Of a stretch of 64,000 nucleotides of DNA, positions 21,007 to 32,465 are shown piece by piece. The DNA comes from Thelonectria olida (Eukaryota; Ascomycota; Sordariomycetes; Hypocreales; Nectriaceae), in contig JAGPYM010000001.1 in NCBI GenBank assembly GCA_020736575.1, positions 1,736,001 through 1,800,000 of the forward strand, given 5' to 3'. Numbering within the stretch: the stretch's first letter is position 1; each line of letters begins with the position of its first letter. A program made the translations under genes and the position numbers. The notes under the pieces were generated by a model. The model had not been told where the DNA came from and searched no databases. It saw nothing but the letters and a program-made list of their open reading frames with translations.

Positions 21007-23420
21007 GGGAAGAGACAAGAGAACTTCGTCGGGTGGTCGCTCAGACACGCACGGAGAGGCTGAAGACACTAGTTGGGGACCGTACTGAGAAAAGTTTTTC
21101 TCTAGGTTTTCTTTTCTTTTTTCTGGCTTCCTGTTAGTTACCCATGAGGCAGTGTGGGTTGAGACAAGCGAAGCGAAGTTTCGTTACCGAAAGGCGCGAA
21201 AAGAAGGGATAAGAGGGAAGCGGCAAATGGGCTATGAGAGGGACCACGCGTTCATTGCTCGCTCACCCTACGGGATAGTGACAGAGAAGAAGCCTTTGTT
21301 CCTAAAGGTGCGAGCGGATGGTTTCGTCGTTACTAACTATTATATCACTCTGTGGAGTCTAACATATAGAAAGGATTCAAGTCGCAGAGCTCAACGACGA
21401 GAAGAATGCATGGATACACCTAGGCACATATTGGCGGGTGTCTCACTACGGGCCATCAATCTGTCACTTTTCAACCGGTCATACCGGCTGCACGTACCTC
21501 ATCAACCACTTCCCTTGAATTTGAGGAAGAGTAATTGAGATGAAGTGAGACAAATGGAGTGGAGGGGGCTTTCTCCAGCCGCCACCCCCTCGTCAAGAAA
21601 GGATCGACTTGAAGCATGACGGATGGATCGCAGTAAAACAAAAAGTTGCATGCCTGAGAGAGCGTGTGCCTCTTTAGGACATGAATCTGGGATACCTTCC
21701 TCACCTTGGAAGCTTATGGAACGAAAGGTCCAGCTACCAAGCATATGATGACGGCGAGACGGCAAAGACTGACGACGATGTAACGACGATTGATTACCAT
21801 GGACGTGACAAATGGACGAAACAAAAAAGCATAATGGGGGATGGACACCAAAGTGACAGATTCCGCTTTCGTCAAGACCGTCAGGCACAGCAACGAAACG
21901 TGATGGATGGGTCGATTGGGGGAGAGTGGGATGGTCCAGGGGTCCATTTCCTTGTTGGGTCATCCCAGCAGAAAGCAGCACCGAGAGAACGGAGTGCCCC
22001 AGCAACAGGCCCGGGCAGGAGGCGCACAGCAAGCGCCGGCGGCCAGGGATGGGAGCGAAACCAGAGGCCAAAAGGTACCTCGGGGAGACGCCCAGTACAG
22101 TACAGCTACACGGTCTCAAGTAACTTGCTGGATGAGACTAGCGATCCACCGCGGCGCACCGGGAGCCAGCCTTTTGGGCCAGACGGCTCGGTCGGTGCTC
22201 ATCATCATCATCATCATCATTCACTCATCATCCATTCATTTGCTAATTCGCCGGCTGATGGCTGGATCGATGGCTGGAAAGAGCAAAACTCTGGTTTCCT
22301 CTCCTGATGCTCAAACGAAGGCCAGAGAGCACAGACGACAGCAGTATCTGTTGAATAGATATCAATGGCTAGGTGATTAATGGACATCCCATCCCGTCAC
22401 GGCAGTTATCCAGCTTGCTGTCTGCCGACTTACCAAGCTAGGCAAGTGACCATCCGCTGAGGTGAGAGAATGGGGGGGCGTGGGATGAAAGGAAGGCATT
22501 CATTCAGCTTGAGCGTGGGAGACGAGTTACAATTCTGACTACGAGCAATAGGGTTTGGTGGAAGGGGGTGGCCAAGGTGACGACAGACTTTCCAAGCTTC
22601 TGGCGTAACGCCGTCTTGGTCTTATTCGTAAGTGAGCGAGCTGACTTGGTATTATTAGAGGACTTGCAAATGCTGGCGGCGCAGGACTGTGACACCCTGC
22701 ATGCCGTATACGATTCCGAGTCGGTGCGAAGAATCGTTTGACACACAAAACGTACAACACCTGCGTCCTCCTGCCAGTTCGCAAGCACAACGAGGACGAT
22801 ATGCGCGTTTGGAATTGGTGGTGGGCAGTCTGGGGGGGTGTGATGTTACGAATTGCGAAGTGACGCCGCGCTGGGCGGATCACGGCGCCCTGATTCACAC
22901 CCAGAGATGCTCCGAGCTTGCTCTTTGCTCCCAGTTCCAGGTTGCCTGCTTCCACCTGGCAGCTCTCGGTACCTCGAAGGGCATGGGCAAGGGCAAGGGC
23001 AGCAACGCTCAAGCTTCGGCTCCACAGGGATGGGTATTCGTACGGTACCTTCCTCTGGATGACACCCGTCCAGGCCTGCACAGATGCTCAGGCGCGGTAC
23101 CTTAGCCTCCTTTTCTATTTTCCTGCTCTGGCTTCCATTCATTCCCAAGGGGCCCCCAGGCACACTAGGACCGGCCCCAGACACCAAGAGCCAGGGGATC
23201 CCCTCCCTAGGAGAAACTGGGCTATTCACACACGCCCCCGAAGACCAGACAGGGAGGGAGTCTGGAGCTGGAGACAGGGGCACAGGGGCCCGAAATTTCC
23301 ATTGGATTCATTCTGAAGTCGCTGCCAAATTGGCTCGAGAGATGGAGCGGCCCCCTTGGAGCCTCTCTCATTATGCTGATGAGACGGATTGTTAAAAGAG
23401 AACGAGTTCCCTCCCTCATG
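21007..23420. other. gene-poor stretch with simple repeats
   Basis: No recognised gene. Overlapping open frames of about 200 codons near 21500-22300 on both strands have biased, repeat-driven composition (for example a His run from the CAT repeat) and no conserved motif, so I do not call them. Confidence 0.45.
22200..22220. repeat. (CAT)7 microsatellite
   Basis: Seven perfect CAT units, followed by imperfect CATC/CATT units. Confidence 0.9.
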
Positions 23421-23429
23421 GTTGGGTCC

Positions 23430-24304
23430 AGAATCTGTCCCTATTATCCATCCCTTGGACTAATATCTCTCCGTCTTCCTCCCTCCATATCTTGAGAAGA
23501 TCTTCCACAACTCTCTCCATCCTCCTCCTCACCTTACATGGCCTTACACAGACTCTCGCTCATCTCCATCATCTCATCCACACCCCTTGTCTGACCCACC
23601 CTCTCGTTCGACCATCCGACCGGCGCCATCCTGCTACTAGTGACCGGCTTGCAGACTGCAGCGTGCCTGACAGCAGCAAATACGTTAAAAGAGCTTCCAA
23701 ACGATTCCCCTTAAAGGACGGATCCCCGAGTCGCTATTTTCCCAAACGACGTTGCGCAACCACTCTCGACGAAGACACCCCTTTCTTTACCATTGACCAA
23801 TATCTCCTTGCTCAAGACGCACTTGTCCGCCCTTGATCATCTTGCGTCTGCGACATCGCCTCTTGCTCGTGTTGCCCAACCCCCAACACACCGGTGTCGA
23901 CAACCATCTCTCGCCTCGTCTACTTCGACTATTCTCTGCCGAAGCCGCTGCCTCCGAAACACTCCAAAATTATATTGGTGACGCTCGCATCTTGGCTCGC
24001 CTTTCGGCTCAAATCTCTCGCTCCTCTCCTGCAGCATTGCCTCGGTCTATTTCCGTCTGTCAGTGCCTCTCGTTGCACCGCAAAGACAGCTTACCAGTGA
24101 GTCAGAGTCGCTTGCTCTTTTCCATGCTCTTGATTGCACATTCCCGTATTTCCCAATCTCCCTTTTCTCTCTTTTTTCGTCTACCCTCCAACTATATAAT
24201 GCCCGCCGCCCTGGGGTTGTTTCCGAAGATGACTGACCATCAACCCACTTACAGAGCCACCACTGCCAACATCACCACAACTTCACCATTTCCACAACAA
24301 CATC
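23430..24304 (+). promoter_or_regulatory. CT-rich promoter/leader of a candidate small-protein gene
   Basis: From about 23430 the plus strand becomes pyrimidine-rich (runs of TCTCCATCC, CTCGCTCATC, CCTCC), as in promoters and 5' leaders of strongly expressed fungal genes. A GTGAGT donor at 24097 pairs with a CTTACAG acceptor at 24253-24254, with a GACTGACC branch-like site about 24 nt before it; this would be a 158-nt leader intron. The remaining leader (24255-24304) is A/C-rich, full of CAACA, and ends AACATC just before ATGG, a classical fungal leader. Confidence 0.4.
24097..24254 (+). other. putative 5'-leader intron
   Basis: A 158-nt segment starting GTGAGT and ending CTTACAG with an upstream CTGAC motif. 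It lies in a non-coding leader, so reading frame cannot confirm it. Confidence 0.4.
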
Positions 24305-24403
24305 ATGGTTGCCCGAGAGTCTTCAAGCCCTTGCAACATGGGACGAGGAGCCTACGACACCACTGGTGTTCCCAAGCCTCCCCCGCGCCCCAAGCCGCGA
24401 TAA
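24305..24403 (+). CDS. candidate 32-aa small protein, unknown family
   Basis: A short ORF starting in excellent context (A at -3, G at +4, CA-rich leader) and ending TAA. The peptide starts MVARESSSPCNMGRGAYD and ends PKPPPRPKPR. It is basic, Pro/Arg-rich at the C-terminus, without a signal peptide or membrane segment. I do not recognise a family. Support comes from the leader architecture (CT-rich promoter, likely spliced leader), not from homology. An alternative is that it is an upstream ORF in the leader of a longer non-coding or unrecognised transcript. It is the only place in the 14.7-kb gene-poor region where promoter, splice and start signals line up. Confidence 0.35.
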   Translation: MVARESSSPCNMGRGAYDTTGVPKPPPRPKPR

Positions 24404-25805
24404 GATGCTTTGCCGTGGCATCATCGGCCAAGCAGCAGAATCAGCTGCTTTCTGGCACATGCGACCAATGACTACGTCAACACACTCCACGCTGGGCCGC
24501 AAACCCAGCTTGTGATGGGATGATTGCGCCCGAACCAGGGACGGCATTGTCCCTTTCAGCCTGTTTTCCGTTGGACCTCGAGCGATATTCGCCTTACGAC
24601 ACTTTTAATTCTTGCAAGGCTTGGAGTCGCGAGCCGTACTACTTGCGCGCGCACCTAATGCATTCCGATACGATTTTTTTTTAATTCGCATTCCTGTTGT
24701 CAAAAAGAACAGCGGCCCAGAGCCATCCCTTGCTTCCCAGCAGCAAGCGGACTTCAAGGGGAGGTTCAAGAATAGGACGAACGGATGCGCCCGATGGCAC
24801 CTCCTGTGCCCTTCGGTTTTTCTTCTTCCCTCGACAGAAGATTTTTTTTCCTCCATTCTATTTGCTTTTTCTTTTATGAGCTTACTGCACGGCGTTCAAC
24901 ATAGACGGGGATACTCCGGGGACTTGTTTCGTTTTCTATCACTTCTCACATCCATCAGACATGTTCCCTGGCGGCGCTTGTTCGGAGCCACTTCGCCTTC
25001 CTCAACCCCCTCGTTAGCATCGCCCGCACAATTCAACTCAAGGGAGTTGGCTGCTGGAATGCAGATCAACATGTCTCAGATCTTGGCGGCACTCAACACG
25101 ATAATTTAAGTGCTTTGGACCAATCCGAAGAGGGCCATCTACGGTAGAGGGCGAGACAGCGAACCAAGTCGGATCCATGAACACCAACCAGGACAACATG
25201 TTCGAATGGATTTTTTTTTTTTATAACTTTCATGTCGGTTCATGGGAGAGGATAACAAAAAAACTGGGAACGGCTGGGGAAAAGTCTCGATTTTTGGCAC
25301 TTGCATATAGACTCGGGGGTTCTGTTTTCTGTTTCACTACCTACACTTTTCTTTTTCCATCTTGTCTGTCACAAAACCCCCCCTTGCTTTGCTCTTTTGG
25401 ATGGATTTTTCCCTTTTGGTTCCCTCACTTTTCTTTTTTTCTTTATTTTGTTGGTTGGATTGGCCCACAGCGACACCCCCACGGGAAAGCGTGCGACCGG
25501 GGAGTACCTCAGGAATGATACTCACAGCGATGGGATTTCCTTTGCATGGACGAGAACGAGAAGGGGGGGAAAGACATGGATGCTCTGGTCGTGGTAGAGC
25601 GCTTGGGCTGGACTCAGGAACATTGATAGAAGATACCCCCAAAGGTTTTCCCCCCCTTTCCATTTTACCCTCTTAGACTGTACATTACCTCTTTTCTTTT
25701 TCTTTTTTTTTCTCTTTACTTGACAAAGGAAAGACAAGCGAGCTTCACAGCGCAAGGGAATTGAGAGCAACGACTTTTCTGTTTGATTAGGAATCACTAC
25801 TTGGA

Positions 25806-25830
25806 ATAGGATAGGATAGGACAGGATAGG
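25806..25830. repeat. short GGATA-type tandem repeat
   Basis: About five units of a 5-bp ATAGG/ACAGG repeat in a row. Confidence 0.75.
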
Positions 25831-26093
25831 AAACATGAGCGATAATACAGTTCATCATGATATTATTACCATTACTACTGCAGCTGCTACAACTTGCTTC
25901 GGATGAGAGGATTCCGTGAATTGGGGGCTGTGTTTGCAAAGGAGAGAGGCTTGTAATGTTTGCTGGCCAAGCAACCAACCAGGATCCTTGCAAAGTAGAG
26001 AGAGAGATGATAATAATGACGATGATGGGTGCTGAGGTCACCGTCAGGTACGGACGAAGGCGCGATGTGCCACGTGACGACGGAACCTTTTCT

Positions 26094-26113
26094 CCCCCCC
26101 CCCCCCCCCCCCC
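26094..26113. repeat. C20 homopolymer
   Basis: Twenty C in a row on the plus strand, shortly followed by a run of T. It is the second long C run of the gene-poor region, again on the plus strand. Confidence 0.85.
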
Positions 26114-26598
26114 AACGTTTTTTTTTAATCCGTCGTTACGTGTCTGCCTAAAAAGCATAACTATCATCTGTCGGTGCACGGAGTACCTGCGGAAGGATTG
26201 GAACCGTTACCCGCCCGGTTATTAGACGCCCAATTCACTTTCTGCTAGTTTGCGTGTTGGTGGTTATTAAGTTGGAACGTGCGACATTAGAAGCAACGAG
26301 GAACAACACGACAGCGAACAAAACGGCGGCGGGCGAGTCAGGTTAGAGTCCGTTAGCAAGACGGCCTGAGGCGTCCGTGTCCGTGTGTGAGTGCGAGCGT
26401 GAGTGCGCGTGGTGCGTTGGGCAGTTGACTCACAACTGGGGAAGCTGGAGAGAATAATTTAGAGGAAGCGAAAAGGGAAAACGGGAAGAGCATCCGTCTG
26501 CCGCGCCGCCGCCGCCCGCGGAGACTGTCCCGTCGTCACCGTGTCACAGCAGGCTGAATCTGGCGGCGAGTTTCTTGTCTGGTGGTGGTTGGACCAAA

Positions 26599-26655
26599 AT
26601 CTTTTTTTCCTATTACAAAATTTTTTATTAAATTTTGTTTTTATTTTTTTTTGGT
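26599..26655. repeat. T-rich tract
   Basis: A low-complexity T/A tract with several runs of 5-9 T interrupted by single A or G. It could be a nucleosome-poor element or a transcript terminator; no function can be assigned. Confidence 0.6.
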
Positions 26656-29600
26656 GTGATGACTTGGTGACCAACGACGCAGGCAATTTGTTTCGGGCGC
26701 GTACCGTAACGTGCAATTATCTTGTGCGTGCATCAGCTATATCTTGCAATGCGCCATGGATGAGGCTGACGCAATGCATATGCACGCATGGTATCTTGTG
26801 CTTGTTGTTGTTGGCTCGGTTTCGTATCGTTATTGTCACTGATGAGAAATACGATTACGGACACCCGTCGTGAGATTGACCAAGTAGGGAGGGACCAGGC
26901 CAGGGAACAAAGGCGCCAAAACAGGCCACCGACGGCAATCTTGGTACTGAACTTCCAAATGGGAACATGGCAAATGGCCTCGTGACGCAAACTGCCCGAC
27001 CGAGGCCCTCCCTCCCTCTCATTGTTCTGTTGTTGCCTCTTCCTTTCTCATATGTTTGCGGCATACCCCAGCAACAAAACAGCATGTGAGATGACGAGGG
27101 CCGGTTTGTTTCCTTTTTTTGATGAGCCAGCCCGGGTCCGAGCCCACGCAAAATAAATGCATCATCTTGCAAAAAGGTCATGCCGGGGCCAATGCACCTT
27201 TTTTTTTTTTCAATCCGAGAGAAAGAGACGGCTGGAGCCTCGGGAAGACGGGTGGACGGGAGTCATATGCAAGAGAAAGTGGGCGTCTCTTTGCCCCAAA
27301 CTCCAAACGGCAAACGCGTAAGATGCATCCGTTCCCAAATGTCGTTTCGGCTGGGGTGAGGGGAGGACGACGACGATCCCACGCGGGTGTGGACAGGAAC
27401 CAGTGTTGCATCGCATATCCGTTCGACGTTAACAAGGTTGGTGCAGGACAAGTGCGGAAATGCTGCACTCTGCGCATGGCTGAGACGCACAGTACAGCCA
27501 GTCGGAGGAAAAAGAAAAGGGAGAAAAGAGGCGGTGCGATGGAACCGTCTTGTTGTCTCAATCAAAGTGTTTGCTTTTTCGTTGCTTCATTTTGGCAAAC
27601 GCAAATTTTATTTATTTTTTATTTATTTTTACTTTTGTTGTCTCATCTAGCGCCACCGCGCACTCCAAGTGGAACATGGGAGAAATGCGAGAGAAGACTT
27701 CTACGTTTTGGCCGTTGCAAAAGAGGCGCGAGGGTTAGATTGTCCCAATGTCATGGAATTGTGACTGGACCATGTAAGTGGGAATGAATGGAAGTTTCCA
27801 AAGGGGGGCGTACGCAGACGACATGGGCCGAATTGGGGCAGACGGAAAAGAAGTGGATGGCATGGCAAAAAGAAACGTTCTGGAGCGGCGCCAGAAGAAG
27901 CCTGCATCTGCTGGTAAATCGGGCCACCAATGCAAGATGACAGTGACAGGTCACCCATATGTGGTGTTTTGTTAATTCCCCGGCTACCGCAATAGCACAC
28001 GCCCTCCCCCCCCGCCCCTGATGGGATGAAGCAGAGAGGGCTGGGAAATGTCTGTTTTTGGTTACATCTCATCTCTGCTAATAAAGCGCGAGACGGATCA
28101 TGGAAGTTCCAAGGGGGAGAGCGCAAAGCAACCTGCTTGAAGTGAAGGGGGGGAGGGGCGTGTGCGCAGTAGAGTTAGAAATTCGGGGGAGGGCAAGGGC
28201 TACCAAGCAATGACATTTCGACAAGGGTAATTGTTGGGGTGCAGCCAGGTCCCTCCAAGGTATCCATTCCAAGGGGACTCGGGCGGGCTAATGCAGGACG
28301 GGCGGGTGCCCGGGTCCCAGCGCTCCGGACTCGGGAACGGGGGGCCGCAGTGGGGCCAGCGACTGAGGTGGGAGAGAGAAGGAAAGGAAGGAGCGAAATT
28401 CACGTCGTCCCCTTGCACCTGCCTGCATTTGCTAACCCACCTCAGCCAAGCTACGAGGAGTACTTTGCACAGTCTGCGATTGACAAGCAGGGGGCGAGAC
28501 ACAAGTACATGGGGAATGGACATGGGGGGACTTTGGGGGACTTTGGGGGACGGCGTGAAATGGAAGGGAAGGGTGAAGGGGACCGGGTCGAACATGGATC
28601 ACAGACGAGATACTTTTTTCAAACAGGGAAAAGAAGAGGAAAAAGAAAAAAAGGAAGGGGCGTCGAAACTCTGTACCGTTGCAAGGACTACGTCAATGTA
28701 CCCAAGCTTGTCAGGATGCAATATGGGATGCCTGTCTGTATGCCTACACAGGTTGCCAGGCAAGGGGGGGCGTGAGAGCTCAATTTGAACAGGGCATTCG
28801 ATCAGGGCTGTCAACAAAGACATGGATTTGCCCTCTTCCATTGCTCCCATGGGTATGCGGTCCTTCTGGAAACAGTATGGGCCGGTGGGGGACAAGCGAG
28901 ATGGCACACGCGAGATTGGGCAGTGGTGGTGGACGATGCTACCGTTACCGTTGCGTACCATGCCATCTGTCTTTTTAGAGTGACCCAGACGATTGGAAAC
29001 GCGAGATCTCTCATCGTGGCAAAGAGGAACTAGTGGAGGTCGGACGAGCCCTCCGAACGAGGTGGAGGGGTACTGTACTCTCCGAACGAGTATCAGGTCT
29101 GTCTTGACATCGGGGATGAACGTGGTATCCGTAGCATCTCTGTATCAGCCATTGTGGCCAGACGGCATTGTGAGTACGTAAAGTGCCATGTGTTCGTATC
29201 ACGGGGCCAAGTATCGACGTCAATGGCATTGCCATCTTCGTGCTCAGTGCCTTTCTTTGTCTTGCCAGCCAAGGGCCCTCCCTCCTGTCTCGTCTGGTCC
29301 ACCAAACAACAAGCAGTAGCACGTCCCCCCCGTCGCGGTATCAAGTCCCCTTCTCTGTCTCCGCTGTACAGACACTCCATCTGGACATGTATTACTTCGC
29401 ACAGCACCAATCGGCCACAAAGATGGAGTCGCAGTGGAAACACCCGAACGAACCCTTTTCCCTCCTCCTCTCCATTCACCCAGCAACTCGGGTCAGACTC
29501 GACCAGCCCCCGGGAAACCATGCACGGGTAACGTCCAGGGTGCGGTGCCGTTCGAGAAAAACTACGGTCCCGGTACGCATTTCTGACCTCCCCGTCGGTA

Positions 29601-30911
29601 ACCAACCCAATCCACCGATGGCTAGGCTAAAGAAGAAACCCCCTTCCTTCTACCGTTCTGTGGACAGGCACTTCTTGTCCCCCTTAAGCGAGAAGAGACG
29701 ACACGGCGGATCCGTTGACCCATTTGCTGCGGGAGTGCGGTTGCGGGTACAAACGTACGGGACCAAGTACGTACTTCGTGGGCGCCAGAAGGCTCTTTTC
29801 TTTTTCCCTTGTGCTCTGGGCTACGGGTAGGATATTTTATGCAATTTAGGGTCGATCTTGCTCCCCAAGAAGGCGATGAGACAGCCGTCGACCCAACGGC
29901 GTTGTTTTCCCCGGAAGGCCTTTGCGGCTGCAATGTTGTTTGCCCCCTTTGGGCCCTTTTCACGACTCCATGCCATTGGGCACTTCTCGACCACCACCAC
30001 GAGCAAGGTCCCCTCTCGAAACCTGTCATATTTGACAGCTAGGGGCTATCCCATTCTTTGGGACATTGGATCCTGCCTCATTTACTCGAAAAGAAGTGCC
30101 GAGGGCGGAATATCAACCAGGTCATAGCTTGTCGTCTGTCGAGACAACAAAAAGCAAAAATCCAGAGCCATGGCTACGGGTCCTCTTCTTGCCTCGTCTC
30201 CCTTGAAAGCTTTGCTAGCCGAGCGTCGAGCTGGATGATGATCGCCGAGTACGAACGAGCTCCTCATCGAGACGCCTGTCCCAAGTCCCACCACTCGGCG
30301 CTCCCTTCAGCTCAGGGCCACGCAGAGCATCAAAAGGGCTGTCGGCTGTACGCCTTGTTGTCCCCGTTCCGTTCCCATGCTTGCCTTGTACAACCAACCA
30401 TGGGTATTCGGTCCAATCGAGTCGTCACCGCCTCCGGCTGCAGTTGTTAGTCTCCGCCGCGGAACCCTGCTTGCCGTCCCGACCACCTGGTACCGCGTCC
30501 AACCTCCCGTGCACGGAACCAATTTGTTTTCTCCTACAGGCCACGGTAGTTGGGCGGATTCCCACTTGCAATGGATCGTGGCGGTCAGAGAAAGCGATGA
30601 GGCGGTAAGATAACTTCCGTGGCACAAGTGACTGGTCAGTTTGCCGAGACATGGTGGGTGGGCTCAGAATCAGCCAACGAGTCGAAAAAAGGGGCCGAGG
30701 AAGCAAACAATGCCGAGAGATGCTCCGACTCCTGTTTGCTGATGGAATACGGAGTCCGAATACGTACACCGGCAAACAGACATTGTTGGTAGGTAGTGGT
30801 GGCTGACAACATCTATGTTCCTCTCCTTGTATGGACAAATATTTGCTATTGTGATGAATAGGATGATCCTCCCTGCATGCCAACCATTGTTCTCCACACG
30901 AAACCTATGTC

Positions 30912-32465
30912 TTACGAAGAAATCGATGCGGTGAGCTCGGGGTAGACATCGCTACACATGGGTTAGCAAACCAACCTCTTTGAAGCACGATCCAACACAA
31001 ACAGCGGCAACACCAAGGAGCGGAACTCGAAGCATGACAAAGGAAAGGTCGGTGTGCAGGTGAGACTTACGTTCGGCGCTTTAGCGGCATCTCGCGGCGG
31101 ACCTGCTCCCACTGTTCCAGATCAATGTCGACGAAGCCCAGCTCCTCAATCGCACCCTCCTCAGCCGCACCTTCCGGGACGCCCGTGGCGATGGCCGCCG
31201 CATCGGCCTCGGCATCGCCCGTGTAGCCCACGGCACCCCGGAGCCGGAGCACCACACGGCCCCATGGGTCCACTACGAGGCTCCGGCCGAAGCTCGCCCG
31301 CTTGCCGTTGTGCCATCCTACCTGTGCCGCGGCGATGACCCAGCTCTCCGTTTCTATGGCCCGGGCCCGGAGCAGCGTCTCCCAATGCGCGATGCCGGTC
31401 CGTAATGTGAAGGCGCTGGGATAAGTCAGGATCTGGGCTGGTCGTTTTGCCCAAGCGCTGTTCGGACCGGGCTGAGCCAAAGCTAGAGCAGCCTCTGGGA
31501 ACCTCAGATCAAAGCATATGAGGCTGCCAATGCGACCAACGGGCGAGTCAAAAGGCGCTGTTAGTGACGGACCTGGCTGAACGGTTGCGCTCTCCTTCAG
31601 GGCACCGTAATCGAAAACATGCAGCTTGTCGTACGTGGCAGCCTCATCGATGATGCCCTCGGCTGTGATGTACAGGTTCCTGTTTAGTAGCTTTCCGTCG
31701 ACTTCAGGGCGGTGGTGGATGCCCACGTGGACAGCGATTCTGTGCGTCTTCGCAGCATCCTGAAGCCCTGTCACGAAGGGAGAAGTCTCCTGTGGCTCCG
31801 CAAGCTCAAGGGATGCTCTGGCGTTGAGGGCAATGTAATCCGAGGCTTCGGGCAGAAAGAGAATCTGGGGAAAGCGGGTGTAAGTACACTGTGCGAACAA
31901 GGATGGAGAAGACGACGAGCGAGGTATCGCCAGAGAGAGGTCCGGGGAAGACATGGACGAGTCATGAGGAGGACGGGGCGTGAGGTCTCATCGAGTCGGT
32001 CATGCGTAGGCGTGTCTCACGGGAGTATTCACCGCATCTCGACCCTCGCCCCTCCTCTCAGAGGTTCCCGTGCCCCATCATGTCCTCAGGGACGCGAGGA
32101 TTGAGGCCCACGGCGACTCAAAACCCCTCTTGCGAGCCTCCTCACGCCTCCTTCGGGCCACACTTGCGCCGTAGTCTTACTTCATTCAGTCACACCTCCT
32201 CACAACTCGATGGTATGGGATTTGCCCTTTTGATATTCCTCAGGGAGGCTTCAAACATGTCACATACGCACCTTGGCCCCTCCTGCAGCCGCCCTTCCTA
32301 CCAATCTGACACATTGATCCAGATTCCCTTTGATGGACGCTGTGGCGCAGATCTGGCCGACTGCCTGCATCACACGGCCACCGATCGCGTCAGCCAATCT
32401 GGTAATTGTTGTCTTTTGCCTGAATCAAAGCAAAGGGGTGGGAAGACACCTACCGCAATAGTCAT
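30912..32465 (-). CDS. carbon-nitrogen hydrolase, Nit-type (deaminated glutathione amidase-like)
   Basis: Four coding exons: 32465-32454, 32364-32272, 31864-31071 and 30951-30912, totalling 312 aa. The first exon codes only MTIA; the second supplies the N-terminal strand AVGQICATASIKGNLDQC; the last adds the DVYPEL tail. The catalytic triad of nitrilase-superfamily amidases is present: Glu41 (LFLPEASDY), Lys115 (YDKLHVFDY) and Cys152 (GSLICFDLRFPE). The closest known type is Nit1 (yeast Nit2), which hydrolyses deaminated glutathione as metabolite repair in cytosol and mitochondria. Introns are 89, 407 and 119 nt, longer than elsewhere in the window. An internal ATG at about 31954 is open into exon 3 but would lose the essential first strand, so I prefer the spliced N-terminus. 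Acceptors are GCAG, CCCCAG and TGTAG. Confidence 0.88.
31865..32271 (-). other. 407-nt intron of the Nit-type hydrolase gene
   Basis: Donor GTGCGT after GGAK, acceptor TTTCCCCAG before ILFLPEASDY. It joins the first strand and helix to the catalytic Glu strand in frame. It is the longest coding-region intron I find in the window. Confidence 0.8.

Larger units (their letters stand above)
24404..30911. other. gene-poor stretch with T- and C-runs
   Basis: About 6.5 kb with no recognised gene. The plus strand is rich in T runs of 8-11 between 24670 and 27650. Open frames of up to 222 codons (for example near 27119-27787 and 29183-29830) lack conserved motifs and overlap equally long frames on the other strand. 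The left part may be the 3' portion of a transcript from the small-protein candidate; the right end carries the 3' region of the Nit gene. Confidence 0.45.

Noticed and set aside
21502..22307. Open frames of about 205 codons on both strands
   Set aside because: They overlap each other, contain runs encoded by the (CAT)n repeat, and show no family motif or splice support.
27119..27787. A 222-codon plus-strand open frame
   Set aside because: It includes low-complexity Phe and Lys runs from homopolymers and a competing open frame on the minus strand; no conserved block is seen.
29183..29830. A 215-codon plus-strand open frame
   Set aside because: No motif, no good start context, and several alternative frames are equally open.
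16151..30911. RIP-degraded transposon as explanation for the gene-poor region
   Set aside because: Base composition is near 50% GC with no obvious TpA-rich blocks, and no transposase, integrase or reverse transcriptase motifs were seen; a proper RIP index would be needed to exclude mild RIP.
31067..31954. A shorter single-exon model of the Nit hydrolase from an internal ATG
   Set aside because: It lacks the first beta strand of the fold and the DVYPEL tail, both of which are supplied exactly by upstream and downstream exons with good splice sites.
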